The translations under genes and the position numbers were made by a program. Positions 1-13,660 of a stretch of DNA of 64,000 nucleotides are shown here, piece by piece. The notes below the pieces were generated by a model. It did no database searches. It saw nothing but the letters and a program-made list of their open reading frames with translations, and was not told the DNA's origin. Source of the DNA: Faecalibacterium prausnitzii (GTDB taxonomy: Bacteria > Bacillota > Clostridia > Oscillospirales > Ruminococcaceae). The DNA lies in the NCBI RefSeq assembly GCF_003324185.1, contig NZ_PXUP01000002.1, positions 62,001 through 126,000 of the forward strand, written 5' to 3'. Within the stretch, counting starts at the first letter, position 1; each line of letters starts with the position of its first letter.

Positions 1-171
1 CTCATTGACGCCGCCGGGGCAAAGCAGGCACCGCCGGAGTTTACAGACCGGGTCACCCTGCGCTGGCAGATGCCGGAGCATACCGAAGCCCCGCTGCTGG
101 AGCAGCTGCGGGAACTGACCCGGGGCAGCGCTCAGGTAACGGTGTCTGACCCGTTCTACGCACCATTTTAA
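1..171 (+). CDS. C-terminal fragment of a possible YigZ/IMPACT-family protein
   Basis: Frame 1 is open from the first base and ends at TAA 169-171, giving 56 residues of an otherwise missing protein. Third codon positions are rich in G and C, as in neighbouring genes, so the frame is probably real. The pattern (a strand 'RVTLRWQMPE', a helix with LLEQLREL, then 'VTVSDPFY') resembles the small ferredoxin-like DUF1949 domain that closes YigZ/YvyE (IMPACT) proteins. That assignment rests only on pattern memory. The upstream part outside the window would settle it. Confidence 0.35.
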   Translation, partial: LIDAAGAKQAPPEFTDRVTLRWQMPEHTEAPLLEQLRELTRGSAQVTVSDPFYAPF

Positions 172-228
172 AAAACAAAGTCTTTTTTGCAAACCGACAC
201 GGAACTTCCCCCTTCGACACGGCCGATG

Positions 229-237
229 TGCTACAAT
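229..237 (+). promoter_or_regulatory. Possible extended -10 promoter for dgt
   Basis: TGC-TACAAT at 229-237 fits an extended -10 element, but no good -35 lies 16-18 bases upstream. It would give a leader of about 70 bases before dgt. Weak call. Confidence 0.3.
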
Positions 238-313
238 TGCCGTAGCGCAGCAATTGGGATCGGCTGTGCGCAGAGGGGAGGGGAGAAGCCCGAAAAACAA
301 AAGGAGGATCTGT

Positions 314-1312
314 ATGGATGTGCGCCGGAGAACCGAGGAGATCGAACACCTCACCTTTGCACCGTGGGCGACCTTCAGCGATGCAAGCCGCGGCAGAGTC
401 GTGCCGGAGCCGCAGGACCCGCTGCGCCCGGTGTTCCAGCGGGATCGCGACCGGGTGCTGCACTGCAAGGCCTTCCGGCGTCTCAAGCAGAAAACGCAGG
501 TGTTCCTCTCGCCGGAAGGTGACCTGTACCGCACCCGGTTGACCCATACGCTGGAAGTTTCGCAGATCGCCCGCACCATTGCCCGGGGTCTGCGCCTGAA
601 CGAGGATCTGACCGAGGCCATCAGCCTTGCGCATGATCTGGGGCACACTCCCTTTGGCCACGCAGGCGAAAAGGCACTGAACGACCTTTGCCCGGACGGC
701 TTCCACCACTATATGCAAAGCCTGCGTGTGGTGGATCGGCTGGAAAAGGATGGCGAGGGTCTTAACCTGACATGGGAGGTGCGCAACGGCATCGTTACCC
801 ACACCAAGGGCACATGGGCGGCTACCCCGGAAGGGCGCATCGTGCGTCTTGCGGATCAGATCGCCTTTGTCAACCACGATATCGAGGACGCCGTGCGCGC
901 CGGTGTGCTGGACGCTGCCACCCTGCCCAAGGACTGCACGGCAGTGCTGGGGCAGACTAAGTCCGCCCGCATCACCACTATGATCAACAGCATCCTCACC
1001 CACAGCGAGGAAGATGTCCGCATGGGCACCGAGGAATACGAGGCTTTTCTCGCTTTGCGGGATTTCATGTACGCCACCGTGTATGTGGACAAAAACGCCA
1101 AGCGCGAGGAGCAGAAGGTGGACAAGCTTATCGCGGAACTGTACGAGTACTACCTGACCCATGTGGATCAGATGTCCAACTTTTATGTGCAGCTGGCCTA
1201 TCAGGAGGGACGGGAACGCGCCGTCACCGACTACATCAGCGGTATGAGCGACGAGTTTGCCATCCGCACCTTTGAAGAACTGTTCGTGCCCCAGAAATGG
1301 CACGTCCTTTAA
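314..1312 (+). CDS. dgt: dGTPase-like HD-domain deoxynucleotide triphosphohydrolase
   Basis: Cytosolic HD-superfamily enzyme of the dGTPase group, which hydrolyses dNTPs to the deoxynucleoside and triphosphate. ATG 314 is chosen over an upstream in-frame ATG at 254 because AAGGAGG lies at 301-307. The protein is 332 residues. It has the family N-terminal signature (DRVLHCKAFRRLKQKTQVF), the first metal-binding His in 'TRLTHTLEVSQIAR', the HD pair in 'AHDLGHTPFGHAGE', and a later Asp in 'RLADQIAFVNHDIEDA'. dnaG starts 25 bases downstream, so the two are probably co-transcribed, as is common in Clostridia. Substrate choice among dNTPs cannot be read from sequence. Confidence 0.93.
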   Translation: MDVRRRTEEIEHLTFAPWATFSDASRGRVVPEPQDPLRPVFQRDRDRVLHCKAFRRLKQKTQVFLSPEGDLYRTRLTHTLEVSQIARTIARGLRLNEDLTEAISLAHDLGHTPFGHAGEKALNDLCPDGFHHYMQSLRVVDRLEKDGEGLNLTWEVRNGIVTHTKGTWAATPEGRIVRLADQIAFVNHDIEDAVRAGVLDAATLPKDCTAVLGQTKSARITTMINSILTHSEEDVRMGTEEYEAFLALRDFMYATVYVDKNAKREEQKVDKLIAELYEYYLTHVDQMSNFYVQLAYQEGRERAVTDYISGMSDEFAIRTFEELFVPQKWHVL

Positions 1313-1337
1313 AACTGGAGAGGTCGTTTAAAACAAC

Positions 1338-3113
1338 ATGATCCCACACGAATACATCGAGGAGCTCACCCGCCGCACCGACATCGTGGAACTGGTGGGC
1401 AGCTATGTGCAGCTCAAGCGCAAGGGACGGCTGTACGGCGGTCTGTGCCCCTTTCACAGCGAAAAAACGCCGTCCTTCTATGTGTACCCTGACACCCAAA
1501 GCTTTTACTGCTTCGGCTGTCAGGCAGCCGGAGATGCCATCAGCTTTGTCAAAAAGATCAACAATATCAGCAGCGGCGAAGCTATCAAGATGCTGGCTTC
1601 CCGCGCCGGTATGCCGGAGCCGCAGGAGGACGACAAGACCGGACGTCTGCGCAGCCGGGTGCTTTCCATGAATAAGGAGGCCGCCCGCTTCTTCCACGCC
1701 TGCCTGAACTCTACCGTGGAGGAGGCACGGCAGGCGCGCGCTTACTGGCGGCGGCGCGGGCTGGACGATAAGACCATCGTCCGGTTCGGGCTGGGCTATG
1801 CCCCCAACGATGGGCAGGCACTGTACCAGTACCTGCGGGATAAGGGCTACAACCAGCAGGAACTGGACGCCAGCGGCTTGTTCAAACGCAGCCAGTCCGG
1901 GCGCATCTACTGTCTGTTCTGGAAGCGTGTCATGACCCCTATCTTTGATCTGCGCGGCAACATCATTGCCTTTGGCGGGCGCGTGATGGACGACTCCAAG
2001 CCCAAATACGTCAACAGCCCGGAAACGCTGGTCTACCACAAATCCGAGACGGTGTTTGCCATGCAGATCGCCAAGCGCAGCGCCTCCCGGCGGTTCGTGC
2101 TGTGCGAGGGCTACATGGATGTCATCAGTATGCAGCAGGCGGGCATCGACACCGCCGTCTGCGCCTGCGGCACCGCCCTGACCCCCGGGCAAGTGCGCAT
2201 CATCAGCGAGTATGCCGATGAGGTCATTCTGAGCTATGACTCGGACGAGGCTGGCCAGAAGGCGACCCTGCGCTCACTGGAACTGTTCCGCAACAGCCCG
2301 GTAAAGGTGGGCGTTTTGCAGATTCCCGGCGCAAAGGACCCGGACGAATACATCAAAAAATACGGCCCGGAGCGTTTTCAGGCACTTCTGGACGGGGTGG
2401 GCAATGCGTTGGACTTCCGGCTCAAGCGCTTGCGAGACCAGTATGATCTCTCGCAGGATGCGCAGCGGCTGCAATATGTAAAGGAAGCCGTGGAGATGCT
2501 GGCCGAGCGCTCTAACCCCACTGAGCAGGAGGTGTACGCCGGGCGGCTGGCAGAGGAGACCAACATCTCCAAAACCGCCATTCTGGCGCAGCTGGGCACC
2601 GCAGTAAAGCGGGCGGGCGGCAAGTACCGCCGGGAGAAAAATCGCGAGCTGCTGCGCTCCGGTGAGATGGATCAGATCAAGGTGCCTTACAGCGCAGGCG
2701 GCAGTCAGGCGCTGGGCATCGCCAGCGCCCAGCAGCGGCTGCTGGCAGCCATCCTGCGGGAGCCCCGCTATCTGGAATTGGCCAAACAGCAGCTGACGGC
2801 GGAGCAATTCATCCAGCCGCAGCAGAAGGAACTATACGAAGCGATGCTCAATTGCAGCCGGGAGGGCGTGGAACTCAGCCTGACTGCACTGCGGGCATTT
2901 GTAAGTGAAGAAGCATTGAATGAACTGAGCCGGCTTGCGGCACAATACAGCGATGTGAACTGCACCCCGGACGATATCCGTCTGTATCTGGACAGGATCG
3001 CCCGGGGAATGCCGGTTGCTAGCAAAGCTGCTGCAATGTCCGGCGATGAGATCACACAGTATCTTCAGTCGATGCGCGAAAAAAAGCAGGGGACTCTGCC
3101 CGAACAAGACTGA
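1338..3113 (+). CDS. dnaG: DNA primase
   Basis: DnaG makes the RNA primers for chromosome replication. The 591-residue length is normal. The N-terminal CHC2 zinc finger is visible (Cys37, His40, Cys58, Cys61). The TOPRIM catalytic core follows, with Glu257 in 'LCEGYMD' and the Asp pair in 'SYDSDEAG' near 301-303. The C-terminal region, which binds the replicative helicase in this family, is poorly conserved as usual. The start at ATG 1338 has only a distant GGAGAGG (1317-1323). The gene sits between dgt and rpoD, giving the dnaG-rpoD order of the macromolecular synthesis operon, with rpsU absent from the front. Confidence 0.97.
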   Translation: MIPHEYIEELTRRTDIVELVGSYVQLKRKGRLYGGLCPFHSEKTPSFYVYPDTQSFYCFGCQAAGDAISFVKKINNISSGEAIKMLASRAGMPEPQEDDKTGRLRSRVLSMNKEAARFFHACLNSTVEEARQARAYWRRRGLDDKTIVRFGLGYAPNDGQALYQYLRDKGYNQQELDASGLFKRSQSGRIYCLFWKRVMTPIFDLRGNIIAFGGRVMDDSKPKYVNSPETLVYHKSETVFAMQIAKRSASRRFVLCEGYMDVISMQQAGIDTAVCACGTALTPGQVRIISEYADEVILSYDSDEAGQKATLRSLELFRNSPVKVGVLQIPGAKDPDEYIKKYGPERFQALLDGVGNALDFRLKRLRDQYDLSQDAQRLQYVKEAVEMLAERSNPTEQEVYAGRLAEETNISKTAILAQLGTAVKRAGGKYRREKNRELLRSGEMDQIKVPYSAGGSQALGIASAQQRLLAAILREPRYLELAKQQLTAEQFIQPQQKELYEAMLNCSREGVELSLTALRAFVSEEALNELSRLAAQYSDVNCTPDDIRLYLDRIARGMPVASKAAAMSGDEITQYLQSMREKKQGTLPEQD

Positions 3114-3161
3114 TCCCTGTTTTCCCTCCGGCTGGAGCTGGAGAGAAAAGGAGCAGGAATC

Positions 3162-4244
3162 ATGCAGAAATTGTCGCAAACGGAAGAACTTGCCCGCAGC
3201 CTTGCCGCAAAGGCTCACCGTCACACCCTGACCACAGAGCAGATCAGCCGTGCCATGGAAGAAGCGGATTTTGATATTGCACAGCTGGACGAGCTTTACG
3301 CGGCGCTGGAGCAGCGGGGCGTTCATCTGGCAGAGGAGGAGCCTGCCGAGCTGCCTGTGCTGGATGATGCCCAGATCGGCAGGCTGGAGAATGAACTATC
3401 CTCGGAGGGTGTGGCACTGGATGATCCGGTCAAGACCTATTTAAAGGAGATCGGCCGGGTGCCGCTGCTGACCGCCGGACAGGAGATGGCGCTGGCAAAG
3501 GCTGCCCGGGCCGGGGATGCAGATGCCCGCCGCGCCTTGAGCGAAGCAAACCTGCGGCTGGTGGTATCGGTAGCCAAGCGCTACGCCGGGCGTGGACTGC
3601 CTTTTCTGGATCTCATTCAGGAGGGCAACCTCGGCCTGATGAAGGCTGCTGAAAAGTTTGAGCCGGAGCGGGGCTTCAAGTTCTCCACCTACGCAACCTG
3701 GTGGATCCGTCAGTCCATCACCCGCGCCATTGCGGATCAGGGACGCACCATCCGTATCCCGGTGCATCTGGTGGAGAGCATCAACCGGGTCAAGAAAACG
3801 GCAGGCGATCTGCTGCACAAAAATGGGCGGGAGCCCACCGTGGAGGAGATCGCCGCCGCACTGGATATGGAGCCGGACAAGGTGCGGGAACTGTTGCAAC
3901 TGTCGCAGGAACCCATCAGTCTGGAAACGCCGGTGGGGGAGGAAGAGGACGCCCATCTGGAGGACTTTATTCAGGACGAGGACGCCGGTGTCCCGGTGGA
4001 CGAAGCCGGGCGCCAGCTGCTGCGGCGGGAACTGCTGCACGTCCTTAAAAGCCTGACGCCCCGGGAGGAGAGGGTCATCACCCTGCGCTTTGGTCTGGAG
4101 GATGGCCGTGCCCGCACCCTGGAAGAACTGGGCAAGGAGTTCAACGTGACCCGGGAGCGGGTGCGTCAGATCGAAGCAAAGGCGCTGCGCAAGCTGCGCC
4201 ACCCCAGCCGCGCAAAGCTGCTGCGGGATTATCTGGACGAGTGA
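3162..4244 (+). CDS. rpoD: Primary RNA polymerase sigma factor (sigma-70/SigA)
   Basis: The vegetative sigma factor, 360 residues, directing core RNA polymerase to the TTGACA/TATAAT promoters seen throughout this window. Region 1.2 starts at '[16 protein letters not shown]'. Region 2 holds '[19 protein letters not shown]' and the -10-reading '[13 protein letters not shown]'. Region 3 holds '[12 protein letters not shown]'. Region 4.2 ends with the HTH '[19 protein letters not shown]'. Region 1.1 is short, as in Bacillus SigA. AAGGAG lies just before ATG 3162. It follows dnaG by 48 bases and is closed by the terminator at 4265-4305. Confidence 0.97.
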   Translation: MQKLSQTEELARSLAAKAHRHTLTTEQISRAMEEADFDIAQLDELYAALEQRGVHLAEEEPAELPVLDDAQIGRLENELSSEGVALDDPVKTYLKEIGRVPLLTAGQEMALAKAARAGDADARRALSEANLRLVVSVAKRYAGRGLPFLDLIQEGNLGLMKAAEKFEPERGFKFSTYATWWIRQSITRAIADQGRTIRIPVHLVESINRVKKTAGDLLHKNGREPTVEEIAAALDMEPDKVRELLQLSQEPISLETPVGEEEDAHLEDFIQDEDAGVPVDEAGRQLLRRELLHVLKSLTPREERVITLRFGLEDGRARTLEELGKEFNVTRERVRQIEAKALRKLRHPSRAKLLRDYLDE

Positions 4245-4264
4245 GCATTCTATATAATAGGACA

Positions 4265-4305
4265 AGGCCGCTGCACGGCGTTCCGTGCGGCGGCCTCTTC
4301 TTTTT
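4265..4305 (+). terminator. Rho-independent terminator of dgt-dnaG-rpoD
   Basis: A 14-bp stem (4265-4278 with 4283-4296, one G-U pair) and a 4-base loop, followed by CTTCTTTTT. Confidence 0.9.
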
Positions 4306-4496
4306 GCGGCAGGGAAGCGGAAAAGTAATACCTCCGGGCGCAAGAGCAAAGATAGACAAATTGCACAAGGGTGTTATGAACAGGAACGTGCAAAATAAAA
4401 AAATCAAGTACTTGAAAAGTAAACGGCTACACGCTGCCGGGCGTTCGAAAACAAACCGAAAATTAAATTTATTTCGGCAAAAAACTGAAAAATGGC

Positions 4497-4525
4497 TTGA
4501 CAACAGGGGTTTTGGGGTGTATACT
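4497..4525 (+). promoter_or_regulatory. Strong sigma-70 promoter of rpoB-rpoC
   Basis: TTGACA at 4497-4502, a 17-base spacer, then TATACT at 4520-4525. Transcription should start near 4532, giving a leader of about 190 bases. The stretch 4306-4496 between the terminator and this promoter is A-rich and shows no gene or other clear signal. Confidence 0.88.
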
Positions 4526-4633
4526 GCATTAGTATCACATAATGGACTAGTGCGTCAAAAAGGGAGCTGTGATGGCTGCCACTTGAGGGGTCACCCCGAA
4601 AAGTTTGTGCAAAATGCCGGAAGGTTCCGCAGG

Positions 4634-4676
4634 ACGCGGGTCGAATTATGTGTGTCTGCTCAAATTTGACCCGCGT
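4634..4676 (+). promoter_or_regulatory. Leader hairpin upstream of rpoB
   Basis: Arms 4634-4647 and 4663-4676 form a 14-bp stem with one wobble pair and a 15-base loop. No U-tract follows, so it is not a terminator. It ends 44 bases before the rpoB start, inside the long leader. A role in setting rpoBC expression is inferred only. Confidence 0.5.
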
Positions 4677-4720
4677 ATACGACATCCCGTAGAATATAAA
4701 AGTAAGGAGTGGTTGATTTT

Positions 4721-7700
4721 ATGATGAAAGTCAAGCCCGTAAAGCTCGGCAAAACCGAGCGCATGAGCTTCTCCCACATCGACGAAGTCATCAGTATGCC
4801 GAACCTGATCGAGGTGCAGAAGAACTCGTATCAGTGGTTCCTGGATGAAGGCCTGAAGGAGGTCTTCCACGATATCGGCACCATTGAGGACTACACCGGC
4901 AATCTGGCACTGAGCTTTGTGGACTTCCGGCTGGATAAGGAGCCGAAGTACAGCATCAAGGAGTGCAAGGAGCGCGACGTTACCTTTGCAGCCCCCCTGC
5001 GCGTCACTGCCCGTCTGCTGAACAAGGAGACCGGCGAGGTGAAGGATCAGGAGATCTTCATGGGTGACTTCCCCCTGATGACCGACGCAGGCACCTTTGT
5101 CATCAACGGTGCTGAGCGTGCAATCGTCAGCCAGCTGGTCCGCTCTCCCGGTGTGTTCTACGGCCATGCGAAGGATAAGGTCGGTAACGACCTGTACAGC
5201 GCCACCATGAACCCCAACCGCGGTGCATGGCTGGAGTACGAGACCGATGCCGCCAACGTGTTCTATGTCCGTATCGATAAGAACCGTAAGCTGCCCGTCA
5301 CCGTGCTGTGCCGTGCACTGGGCCTGTCCTCTAACGAGGATATCCTGAACTACTTCGGCGAGGACGAGCGCATTCTGGCCACGCTGGAAAAGGATACCAC
5401 CAAGAACCGCGAGGAGGGCCTGCTGGAGGTCTACCGCAAGCTGCGCCCCGGCGAGCCCCCCACGGTGGAGTCCGCTACCAGCCAGATCGATATGCTGTTC
5501 TTCGATCCGCGCCGGTACGACCTGTCCCGCTTCGGCCGCTATAAGATGAATAAGAAGCTGTCTCTGGCACGCCGCATCATGGACCATGTGGCCGCAGAGA
5601 ACGTGGTGGATCCCTTCACCGGCGAGATCCTTGTCGAGGCCGACAAGAAGATCGACCGCAAGCTGGCCGAGCGGATCGATGCTGCCGGCGTGAATCTGGT
5701 CGTGCTGAAGATCGATGATCCCATGAAGGATCAGCCCCACAAGGTCAAGGTCATCACCAACGGCTGCGTGGATGCACAGGCCATCATCGACAGCTACTAC
5801 CCCGCATTCAAGGGTGTGGATGTCAAGGAGTGCGGCATCAACGAGCGCTGCTGCCTCAAGGAGCTGCGCAAGATCCTTGATAACGCCTCCAGCGCCGAGG
5901 AGGTCATGGAGAGCCTGAAGAAGGATCACGACCTGCTCATCGGCCGTACCGTCACCATCGACGATATCCTGTCCTCCATCAACTACCTGAACGGTCTGGG
6001 CTACGGCATCGGCACCACCGATGATATCGACCATCTGGGCAACCGCCGTATCCGCAGCGTGGGCGAGCTGCTGCAGAACCAGTTCCGCATCGGTTTCTCC
6101 CGTATGGAGCGCGTCATCCGTGAGCGCATGACCCTGCAGAGCCAGGATCAGAGCGTCATCACTCCGCAGGCACTGATCAACATCCGTCCTGTGGTGGCAG
6201 CCATCAAGGAGTTCTTCGGCTCCTCTCCGCTGTCTCAGTTCATGGATCAGAATAACCCTCTGGCTGAGCTGACCCACAAGCGCCGTCTGTCTGCTCTGGG
6301 CCCCGGCGGTCTGAGCCGTGACCGCGCAGGCTTCGAAGTCCGCGACGTTCATTACAGCCACTATGGCCGTATGTGCCCCATTGAGACCCCTGAAGGCCCC
6401 AACATCGGTCTGATCTCCTATCTGGCATCCTACGCCAAGATCAACGAGTACGGCTTCGTGGAGGCTCCCTACCGCAAGGTCAAGAAGATCTACGACGAGA
6501 ACAACAATCTCATCGAGCAGGTCGTCACCGACGAGGTGGAGTATATGACCGCCGATGTGGAGGACGAGTACGTTGTGGCACAGGCCAACGAGCCGCTGGA
6601 TGAAGGCAAGCACTTCATCCGTCCCCGTGTGTCTGCCCGCCGCCGCGACGAGATCTTGGAAATCGACGCAGAGAAGGTCGATTACATGGACGTTTCTCCG
6701 CGAATGATGGTCTCTGTTGCTACCGCTTGCATCCCCTTCCTGGAGAACGATGACTGTAACCGTGCACTGATGGGCTCTAACATGCAGCGTCAGGCAGTGC
6801 CTCTGATGGTCACCCAGCAGCCCATTGTTGCTACCGGTATGGAGTACAAGGCTGCTACCGACTCCGGCACCGCTGTGCTGGCCAAGAGCAACGGCGTTGT
6901 GGAAAAGGTCGACGCCGACCATGTTGTGGTGCGCAACGAGCAGGGCGCTCTGGAGGATTATTCTCTGATCAAGTTTGCCCGCTCCAACGCAGGCACCTGC
7001 ATCAACCAGCGCCCCATCGTAGAAGTGGGCGAGACCGTCACCGCCGGTCAGGTGCTGGCCGATGGCCCCGCAATGCGCAACGGCGAGATCTCTCTGGGTA
7101 AGAACGCCCTGATCGGCTTCATGACCTGGGAGGGCTACAACTACGAGGACGCCGTCCTGCTGAACGAGAAGATCGTGCGTGAGGACGTGTACACCTCCAT
7201 CCACATCGAGGAGTACGAGACCGAGAGCCGCGATACCAAGCTGGGACCCGAAGAAATCACCCGCGACATCCCCAACGTTTCTGAGGACGCCCTGAAAGAT
7301 CTGGACGAGCGCGGCATCATCCGCATCGGTGCCGAGGTCAAGAGCGGCGATATTCTGGTCGGTAAGGTCACCCCAAAGGGCGAGACTGAGCTGACCGCTG
7401 AGGAGCGCCTGCTGCGCGCCATCTTCGGCGAGAAGGCCCGCGAGGTGCGCGACACCTCTCTGCGTGTGCCTCACGGCGCATACGGCATCATTGTGGATGT
7501 CAAGGTCTTTACCCCGGAGAACAGCGACGAGCTGCAGCCCGGTGTGCGCGAGGTCGTCCGTTGCTATATCGCCCAGAAGCGTAAGATCAGCGTCGGCGAT
7601 AAGATGGCAGGCCGTCACGGTAACAAGGGTGTTGTTTCCCGCATCCTGCCGCAGGAGGATATGCCCTACCTGCCCGACGGCACTCCGCTGGATATCGTGC

Positions 7701-8584
7701 TGAACCCGCTGGGCGTGCCTTCCCGTATGAATATCGGTCAGGTGCTGGAAGTCAACCTTGGCTACGCTGCCAAGGCCTGCGGCATCAAGGTCATGACCCC
7801 TGTCTTTGACTCTGCCCGTGAGAACGACATCGGCGATACCTTTGATACCGCCCGCGAGATGTGGCACGGTGAGAATGCACCTGCATACCCCACCAAGCTC
7901 CCCAAGATCATGGGCGAGAAGGGCCACATCATCGACTTCTCCAAGATCGAGCTGGATCGTGACGGCAAGACCACCGTTTACGATGGCCGTACCGGTGAAA
8001 AGTTTGATAACCGCGTTACCGTTGGTTATATGTACTACCTCAAGCTGCATCACCTGGTCGACGATAAGATCCACGCCCGTTCCACCGGCCCCTACTCTCT
8101 GGTCACTCAGCAGCCTCTGGGCGGCAAGGCTCAGTTCGGCGGTCAGCGCTTCGGCGAGATGGAGGTCTGGGCACTGGAAGCTTACGGCGCCGCTTACACC
8201 CTGCAGGAGATCCTGACTGTCAAGTCCGATGATGTGGAGGGTCGCGTCAAGACCTACGAAGCCATCGTCAAGGGCGAGCCCATCCCGCAGCCCGGCATCC
8301 CCGAGTCCTTCCGCGTTATGCTGAAGGAACTGCAGTCTCTGGGTATGGACGTGATCGTGCAGGATAAGGACGGCAACGAGATCGATATGCGCCAGAACTT
8401 CGATGATGAAGAGACCGGCTTTGATATGCGTGACGTTGCCGGTACCGAGACTGTGGTGCAGGAGAGCGAACTGACTGATTACAACATCAAGGACGCCGAT
8501 GCAGGTTTCGATGATCCTTCTGTGCTGGAGGACGATAACTCCGGTGCCGAGGCTCCGGCTGCTTCTGACGAAGTAGATTTCTGA
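4721..8584 (+). CDS. rpoB: RNA polymerase beta subunit
   Basis: Beta subunit of core RNA polymerase, 1287 residues. AAGGAG at 4704-4709 fixes the start at ATG 4721. The GTG at 4709 overlaps that site and is rejected. The rifampicin region near residues 505-535 ('[19 protein letters not shown]' then 'SALGPGG') carries the susceptible-type Asp, His and Ser. The C-terminal half has the conserved '[12 protein letters not shown]' and '[19 protein letters not shown]' stretches. The rplJ-rplL genes that often precede rpoB are not in this window. The acidic tail (about 40 residues rich in Asp and Glu) is typical of the Clostridia. Confidence 0.98.
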   Translation: MMKVKPVKLGKTERMSFSHIDEVISMPNLIEVQKNSYQWFLDEGLKEVFHDIGTIEDYTGNLALSFVDFRLDKEPKYSIKECKERDVTFAAPLRVTARLLNKETGEVKDQEIFMGDFPLMTDAGTFVINGAERAIVSQLVRSPGVFYGHAKDKVGNDLYSATMNPNRGAWLEYETDAANVFYVRIDKNRKLPVTVLCRALGLSSNEDILNYFGEDERILATLEKDTTKNREEGLLEVYRKLRPGEPPTVESATSQIDMLFFDPRRYDLSRFGRYKMNKKLSLARRIMDHVAAENVVDPFTGEILVEADKKIDRKLAERIDAAGVNLVVLKIDDPMKDQPHKVKVITNGCVDAQAIIDSYYPAFKGVDVKECGINERCCLKELRKILDNASSAEEVMESLKKDHDLLIGRTVTIDDILSSINYLNGLGYGIGTTDDIDHLGNRRIRSVGELLQNQFRIGFSRMERVIRERMTLQSQDQSVITPQALINIRPVVAAIKEFFGSSPLSQFMDQNNPLAELTHKRRLSALGPGGLSRDRAGFEVRDVHYSHYGRMCPIETPEGPNIGLISYLASYAKINEYGFVEAPYRKVKKIYDENNNLIEQVVTDEVEYMTADVEDEYVVAQANEPLDEGKHFIRPRVSARRRDEILEIDAEKVDYMDVSPRMMVSVATACIPFLENDDCNRALMGSNMQRQAVPLMVTQQPIVATGMEYKAATDSGTAVLAKSNGVVEKVDADHVVVRNEQGALEDYSLIKFARSNAGTCINQRPIVEVGETVTAGQVLADGPAMRNGEISLGKNALIGFMTWEGYNYEDAVLLNEKIVREDVYTSIHIEEYETESRDTKLGPEEITRDIPNVSEDALKDLDERGIIRIGAEVKSGDILVGKVTPKGETELTAEERLLRAIFGEKAREVRDTSLRVPHGAYGIIVDVKVFTPENSDELQPGVREVVRCYIAQKRKISVGDKMAGRHGNKGVVSRILPQEDMPYLPDGTPLDIVLNPLGVPSRMNIGQVLEVNLGYAAKACGIKVMTPVFDSARENDIGDTFDTAREMWHGENAPAYPTKLPKIMGEKGHIIDFSKIELDRDGKTTVYDGRTGEKFDNRVTVGYMYYLKLHHLVDDKIHARSTGPYSLVTQQPLGGKAQFGGQRFGEMEVWALEAYGAAYTLQEILTVKSDDVEGRVKTYEAIVKGEPIPQPGIPESFRVMLKELQSLGMDVIVQDKDGNEIDMRQNFDDEETGFDMRDVAGTETVVQESELTDYNIKDADAGFDDPSVLEDDNSGAEAPAASDEVDF

Positions 8585-8603
8585 TCTGGATACACAACAC
8601 AGC

Positions 8604-8639
8604 CTTCCCCCTTGGCCGCGTGCTGCGGCAGGGGAGAAG
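8604..8639 (+). other. Hairpin in the rpoB-rpoC spacer
   Basis: Within the 127-base gap, 8604-8611 pairs with 8631-8639 (one bulged A) around an inner CCGC/GCGG stem at 8616-8628. There is no U-tract. It may be a processing or pausing element. Confidence 0.3.
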
Positions 8640-8711
8640 CGCCTGTGATCCTGTAACAGAAAAGCCGCCTGTATCATCGAAACAACTAGAGATTAAGAAA
8701 GGGTTCGTTTC

Positions 8712-12284
<3,573 letters not shown>

Positions 12285-12320
12285 GCGCGGCATCTGTCAG
12301 GATCTGATCCGTTAAACAAA

Positions 12321-12355
12321 ACCGCTCCGTGGGCGAAAGCCTGCGGGGCGGTTTT
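12321..12355 (+). terminator. Terminator of rpoB-rpoC
   Basis: A 14-bp stem with a GAAA tetraloop (12321-12334, loop 12335-12338, 12339-12352) and a following T-run. Three pairs are wobbles. Confidence 0.88.
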
Positions 12356-12461
12356 TGCGTGCCAAAGGCAGCGCAGCAGGGGATGGAAAAGGCACTTTTT
12401 CTGCCCAAAACTGTCTGAAAGAAAAAATCTGGAATAAATACAAAAAAATTTGCAAAAACTG

Positions 12462-12490
12462 TTGACATCCGGCCGCAAAGCGGGTATTAT
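12462..12490 (+). promoter_or_regulatory. Promoter of rpsL-rpsG-fusA
   Basis: TTGACA at 12462-12467, a 17-base spacer and TATTAT at 12485-12490. The 80-base leader before rpsL contains a short hairpin (TCGGAA/TTCCGA) near 12533-12550. Confidence 0.85.
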
Positions 12491-12577
12491 ATAACTGTTG
12501 CGCGTCCCTCATGGGGATAGTGCGGCAAAAAAGTCGGAAAATCTTCCGATGTTCATCATTAAGAAAGGAGAAACAAA

Positions 12578-13006
12578 ATGCCTACTTTTAACCAGCTTGT
12601 ACGCAAAGGCCGTGAGGTCCTGACTACCAAGAGCACCGCTCCCGCTCTGCAGAAGACTTATAACTCTCAGAAGAAGCAGTACTCTGATCTGAGCAGCCCC
12701 CAGAAGCGTGGTGTCTGCACTGCAGTTCGTACCATGACCCCCAAGAAGCCTAACTCTGCTCTGCGTAAGGTTGCTCGTGTCCGCCTCACGAATGGTATCG
12801 AGGTCACCTCTTACATTCCCGGTATCGGCCATAACCTGCAGGAGCACTCCGTCGTGCTGATCCGTGGCGGCCGTGTTAAGGACCTGCCCGGTGTGCGTTA
12901 CCACATCATCCGTGGTACCCTGGATACTCAGGGTGTGGCAGGCCGTAATCAGGCCCGCTCCAAGTACGGCGCAAAGCGTCCTAAGGCCGGTGCTGCAAAG
13001 AAGTAA
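12578..13006 (+). CDS. rpsL: 30S ribosomal protein S12
   Basis: Decoding-site ribosomal protein, 142 residues with the usual basic C-terminus. AAAGGAG precedes ATG 12578. The two loops that contact the decoding centre read '[11 protein letters not shown]' and '[13 protein letters not shown]', with the lysines altered in streptomycin-resistant mutants left in their wild-type form. It is slightly longer than the E. coli protein because of a short N-terminal extension around '[19 protein letters not shown]', a Gram-positive feature. First gene of the str operon here. Confidence 0.97.
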   Translation: MPTFNQLVRKGREVLTTKSTAPALQKTYNSQKKQYSDLSSPQKRGVCTAVRTMTPKKPNSALRKVARVRLTNGIEVTSYIPGIGHNLQEHSVVLIRGGRVKDLPGVRYHIIRGTLDTQGVAGRNQARSKYGAKRPKAGAAKK

Positions 13007-13052
13007 TTGAGGACAACCGCCATAAACGGCTTTCCTTTATATAAATAACAAG

Positions 13053-13068
13053 TCCGCTTAAAAGCGGA
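13053..13068 (+). other. Small hairpin in the rpsL-rpsG spacer
   Basis: TCCGCTT and AAGCGGA form a perfect inverted repeat in the 159-base spacer between rpsL and rpsG. S7 controls its own operon through this spacer in E. coli. Whether this hairpin does anything similar is unknown. Confidence 0.3.
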
Positions 13069-13165
13069 GGGTAACGGTTTATGTAAGGTCAGCTCTTTGT
13101 GACACAACGGGAGTTTTATTACTTTCGAGTACCGATGATATCATTCTGTGAAGGAGGGAAGAAAG

Positions 13166-13636
13166 ATGCCTAGAAGAGGTAACATTGCTAAGCGCGATGT
13201 CTTAGCTGATCCTATTTACAATTCCAAGATGGTCACCCGTCTGGTCAACAGCGTCATGCTGGATGGCAAGAAGGGCGTCGCTCAGAAGATCGTTTACGAA
13301 GCTTTCTCCATGATTCAGGAAAAGACCGGCAACGATCCTCTGGAGACTTTCGAGAAGGCGATGGAGAACATCATGCCCAGCCTCGAGTGCAAGACCCGCC
13401 GTGTTGGTGGCGCTAACTACCAGGTTCCCCTGGAGGTCAGCCCCGCTCGCCGCGAGACTCTGGGTCTGCGCTGGCTGACTGCCTACAGCCGCACCCGTGG
13501 TGAGAAGACCATGGCACAGCGTCTGGCTGCTGAGATCATGGATGCTGCCAACAACACTGGTAACGCCGTGAAGAAGCGTGAGGACACTCACAAGATGGCA
13601 GAAGCTAACAAGGCTTTCGCACATTTCCGTTATTGA
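13166..13636 (+). CDS. rpsG: 30S ribosomal protein S7
   Basis: Primary 16S rRNA-binding protein of the 30S head, 156 residues. ATG 13166 is chosen over 13148 because AAGGAGGG at 13151-13158 sits just upstream. The N-terminus '[20 protein letters not shown]' and the C-terminal '[19 protein letters not shown]' match the family over full length. fusA follows after 24 bases with its own AGGAGG, consistent with an rpsL-rpsG-fusA transcript. Confidence 0.97.
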   Translation: MPRRGNIAKRDVLADPIYNSKMVTRLVNSVMLDGKKGVAQKIVYEAFSMIQEKTGNDPLETFEKAMENIMPSLECKTRRVGGANYQVPLEVSPARRETLGLRWLTAYSRTRGEKTMAQRLAAEIMDAANNTGNAVKKREDTHKMAEANKAFAHFRY

Positions 13637-13660
13637 TCTGTTCTGTAGGAGGTTAATTTC

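Noticed and set aside
4572-4586. Four-codon mini-ORF (Met-Ala-Ala-Thr) in the rpoB leader as a control peptide
   Set aside because: It has a plausible GGGAG upstream, but the ORF is too short to distinguish from chance and there is no coupled terminator.
4646-8677. 1343-codon open frame antisense to rpoB
   Set aside because: It mirrors the strongly biased codons of rpoB, has no ribosome binding site, and gives a protein of low-complexity His/Val/Gln/Ala type. The same effect appears opposite rpoC (9828-12293) and fusA (13202-15727).
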